A DNA stretch of 64,000 bases from Chryseobacterium indologenes. Its GTDB lineage: Bacteria > Bacteroidota > Bacteroidia > Flavobacteriales > Weeksellaceae. The notes under the pieces are model-generated. The model was not told where the DNA came from and did not search any database. It worked only from the letters and a program-made list of their open reading frames with translations. The stretch lies in contig LAZY01000078.1 of NCBI GenBank assembly GCA_001013295.1, positions 124,001 through 188,000 of the forward strand. Direction: 5' to 3'. The first letter of the stretch is position 1. Every line of letters begins with the position of its first letter. This document shows, piece by piece, positions 61,544-64,000 of this stretch. The position numbers and the translations under genes are program-made.

Positions 61544-64000
61544 TTAGAATCTTAAAGTGGCTGCAACAGACCAAGTTCTTCCGAAACCTAAGAATCCTGT
61601 ATTGCCATCAGCGACTCCCTGGTAAACTCTACCTGCATCCTGATAGGTTTTCCCTGCATCCGGACCACTAGTGATTTTATCAGTAGCATGAATATTAGAG
61701 CTTAATTCAGAAATATAATATTTGTTGAATAAGTTATATACGTTAGCTCTTAATGTTAGTGACTTCTTCTGATCAATCGTGAATTTGTAAGAAGCTCCTA
61801 CATCAAATAACTGATAGCTCGGTAACTTCACAATTCCTTTTTCTCTTGCTGCTTCAGTAAGGAAGTTGATAGGGTTGAACTGTGCATACAGTTTGTCATA
61901 ATATTCCCAGTTGGCATCAATACTGAATGCTTTCGTAATATTATAGTCAGCACCGATACTTGCCGTTGTCTGTGCTGCATCTCCTACCTTCAGGTCTTTG
62001 ATATTGATCATTCCTGTTGCTCCGGAAACTTCCTGGTTGCTTTGAACGTCAATGATGTTGAAGTTTGCATTTCCTTTATACTTCCAGTTACCCAGTGATA
62101 CCATACCTCTAAGTCTCAGGTTAGCAAATGGTCTTGCTTTAGTTTCCAATTCAATACCCTGGTGAAGCTGCCCAACATTCAGCGCATTGTAGAAATAAGC
62201 ATTTCCTTGCTTCAATTGAGGGAAGTTGGCTACATCTGCCGCTCCTGCATTGAATGTTCTGGAAATAAATCGATCATCCCACTGTGTTCTGTAAGCGTTG
62301 ATATTAACGTCGATATAACGGGATTTGAACCCATATCCTAATTCTATAGAGAAAATTCTTTCGTTCTTCGCATCGTTATAGATATTCTGGTTAGATGGGA
62401 ATAATGCGTTGAATAAAGGCTGTCTCGAAATAACTCCTGTATTGAAAAACACATTGTGATGCTCATCAATATTATAGTTAGCTCCTCCTTTTACGATATA
62501 ACCCGTTTTGTTATACCATTTGGTTTCCTGATTTTCCGGAGTATACAGCATATAATCTCTTCTCTTATAAGACTGCTGAGAAACCGATCCCTGAACAGAA
62601 GCACTTAGTTTTTCGTTGCTATATTCAATCATTCCGTAAGCTCCTGCCCATCTTACCAATCCTTCGTTGTAGATCGATACTTTCTGAGCGTTGCTTAGCT
62701 TCGTAAGAGGCTCTGGTTTTACAGTTTGGTTGATATAATATCCTTTAGGAGCATTAGTTGTATTTGGAACAAATAAAGCATCAGACCCTAACATATCAGT
62801 AACGATGTCATAAAGGGCTCCTTTATACGTTTTAAGATCAATACCTCCGTTAAAAGTCCAGTTATTTTTCTTGTAATTAAGATCTGCAATAGCCCCATAC
62901 CAGTCGTGAGAGTTGATACTTTGCTTTCTTACAATTCCAGTCGTCCCGTTCAAAGTAGCTACATATTGTCCATTGTAGTCACCAGGAGATCCTGCTGGAG
63001 CATTAAAGGTTCCTTTCTGGAAAGTATTTCCATTATAGTCAGTCACCATGCCACCTCTGTTGTAGCGGTAGATCATATCCCAATTGATCGTACCGTCACC
63101 ACCTGCGCCATAATTCATGAAATTCATGGTTTGTCCGCTGGCATTTTTAATAGAACCGTTAAGCCCGGTACCACCACCACCACGTCCCCAAGAACCATAC
63201 ACTACTGTAGATAGCTTCAAAGCATCGTTAATGTTCCAGTCCCAGTTTAATGAGGCAATAGGTTTATGATAGAAGTTAGGTGCCAGGTTGAACTGAGATC
63301 CGTTCAGCATCCCGGTTTGTGGATTGTATCTTCTTCCGTAAGTTTCAAATTGCTGTAAAGTAGCTACATTAGCTCCGGTTGCAGAAGATCTTCTGGTATC
63401 GTGTACCTGTGGTGCACCCGTTGCAATTAAATTGAACGCATGTTTTTCATTCGGCTTAAATCCGGTAGAGAAAAACCATGAATAGCCTTCTCCTTTTGTT
63501 CCGTTGATATAACCATCACCTTGCCAACGGGAAAGCAGTACTGTTGTTGCCCACTTGTTCTTTAATCCAGAAGAGTACATCGCTGATAGTCTGGAATAGT
63601 TATCATTACCTACTTCTCCTTTTATCATTGCTTTTTGCTCAGAATCGGTAGCTTTGGTGGTAATGTTTATCGTTCCTCCAACAGAAGGAACAACAAATTT
63701 AGAGGCTCCCAGACCTCTCTGAATCTGAATAGAGCTGGCAATATCCGCCAATCCAGTCCAGTTAGACCAATACACGGTACCTCCCTGCATATCATTTACG
63801 GGCTGCCCGTTGATGATCACTGCAATGTTGGCCCCATCAAAACCTCTCATGTTAATTCTACTGTCTCCAAATCCGCCACCTACTTTGGTAACGTACACAG
63901 ATGGGGTAGACTTCATAATTTCAGGGAATTCTCTGTTTCCCAGTTTTTCCTGGATTTCTGCCGATTTAATGGTAGAAACGGCAACAGGAGTTTTTCTTTC
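61544..64000 (-). CDS. TonB-dependent receptor, N-terminus beyond the window
   Basis: The visible 818 residues are the bulk of an outer-membrane TonB-dependent transporter. The frame is open from the window edge, so the signal peptide and any carboxypeptidase-like domain lie outside. The plug domain is seen (VGGGFGDSRINMRGFDGANIAVIINGQPVNDMQGG). A long barrel follows with many Tyr/Asn-rich strands, ending in FGRTWSVAATLRF with a terminal Phe. An apparent start at 63916 (MKSTPSVYV) is internal. Substrate is unknown. Receptors of this kind import siderophores, vitamins or glycans with TonB-ExbBD. Confidence 0.9.
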   Translation of the reverse strand, partial: ERKTPVAVSTIKSAEIQEKLGNREFPEIMKSTPSVYVTKVGGGFGDSRINMRGFDGANIAVIINGQPVNDMQGGTVYWSNWTGLADIASSIQIQRGLGASKFVVPSVGGTINITTKATDSEQKAMIKGEVGNDNYSRLSAMYSSGLKNKWATTVLLSRWQGDGYINGTKGEGYSWFFSTGFKPNEKHAFNLIATGAPQVHDTRRSSATGANVATLQQFETYGRRYNPQTGMLNGSQFNLAPNFYHKPIASLNWDWNINDALKLSTVVYGSWGRGGGGTGLNGSIKNASGQTMNFMNYGAGGDGTINWDMIYRYNRGGMVTDYNGNTFQKGTFNAPAGSPGDYNGQYVATLNGTTGIVRKQSINSHDWYGAIADLNYKKNNWTFNGGIDLKTYKGALYDIVTDMLGSDALFVPNTTNAPKGYYINQTVKPEPLTKLSNAQKVSIYNEGLVRWAGAYGMIEYSNEKLSASVQGSVSQQSYKRRDYMLYTPENQETKWYNKTGYIVKGGANYNIDEHHNVFFNTGVISRQPLFNALFPSNQNIYNDAKNERIFSIELGYGFKSRYIDVNINAYRTQWDDRFISRTFNAGAADVANFPQLKQGNAYFYNALNVGQLHQGIELETKARPFANLRLRGMVSLGNWKYKGNANFNIIDVQSNQEVSGATGMINIKDLKVGDAAQTTASIGADYNITKAFSIDANWEYYDKLYAQFNPINFLTEAAREKGIVKLPSYQLFDVGASYKFTIDQKKSLTLRANVYNLFNKYYISELSSNIHATDKITSGPDAGKTYQDAGRVYQGVADGNTGFLGFGRTWSVAATLRF

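Overview
The window looks like a chromosomal segment of a Flavobacteriia bacterium, most likely Chryseobacterium or a close relative. This is inferred from gene content and style, not from a marker gene. The support is: a type IX secretion protein (PorQ), a TamL-type lipoprotein BamA homologue, a fused ResB/CcsA cytochrome c factor, the lysine 6-aminotransferase pathway, AT-rich intergenic DNA with few Shine-Dalgarno sites, and many TAnnTTTG promoter boxes typical of Bacteroidetes. No rRNA, tRNA, CRISPR array or prophage was seen.

Layout. 1-4.7 kb: small envelope and housekeeping genes (DUF2490 barrel, M48 protease, HD hydrolase, YegP-like protein, two small exported proteins). 4.7-11.7 kb: a fatty-acid beta-oxidation operon on the minus strand (MarR regulator, FadB/FadN-type bifunctional enzyme, thiolase, acyl-CoA dehydrogenase). 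Two single-gene cassettes interrupt it: a REP-flanked RAYT transposase and a four-helix-bundle S23 gene. Two near-identical 20-bp palindromes lie upstream of marR. 11.9-15.1 kb: TlpA-like thioredoxin, FecCD permease and ABC ATPase, with a GxxExxY gene, a hairpin-rich repeat and a decayed copy of the permease 3' end between permease and ATPase. 15.2-24.3 kb: ferredoxin reductase, SanA-like protein, TamL, an rRNA methyltransferase, a YtxH/holin-like group, cmk, porQ and pyrH. 24.4-29 kb: a lipase broken (or recoded) at an A7 run, a small hypothetical gene, frr and a KAS III-like enzyme.

29.2-36.5 kb is the most distinctive accessory block. It holds a LysM-like protein, a DUF4280 (PAAR-like) protein and an 855-residue protein carrying a lysozyme-like domain plus an L,D-transpeptidase-like C-terminus. 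Three very AT-rich lipoprotein genes follow. The first two share a C-terminal SH3b domain; the second and third share a leader. I read this as a secreted peptidoglycan-attacking effector with carrier parts and mosaic immunity lipoproteins.

36.6-47.4 kb: LptF/G-like permease, LolA, FtsK, the ccsBA fusion, an SPFH protein with a ribbon-helix-helix partner and a small membrane protein. 47.5-50.9 kb: lysine catabolism (aminoadipate-semialdehyde dehydrogenase, lysine 6-aminotransferase) and a DUF2007 protein. 51.3-58.2 kb: a GNAT enzyme and a GbsR/MarR-regulated RND efflux operon (adaptor, pump, outer-membrane factor). 58.3-64 kb: a BtrH-like protein divergent from a GNAT-MarR pair with palindromic operators between them, a lipoprotein, and a TonB-dependent receptor cut by the window end.
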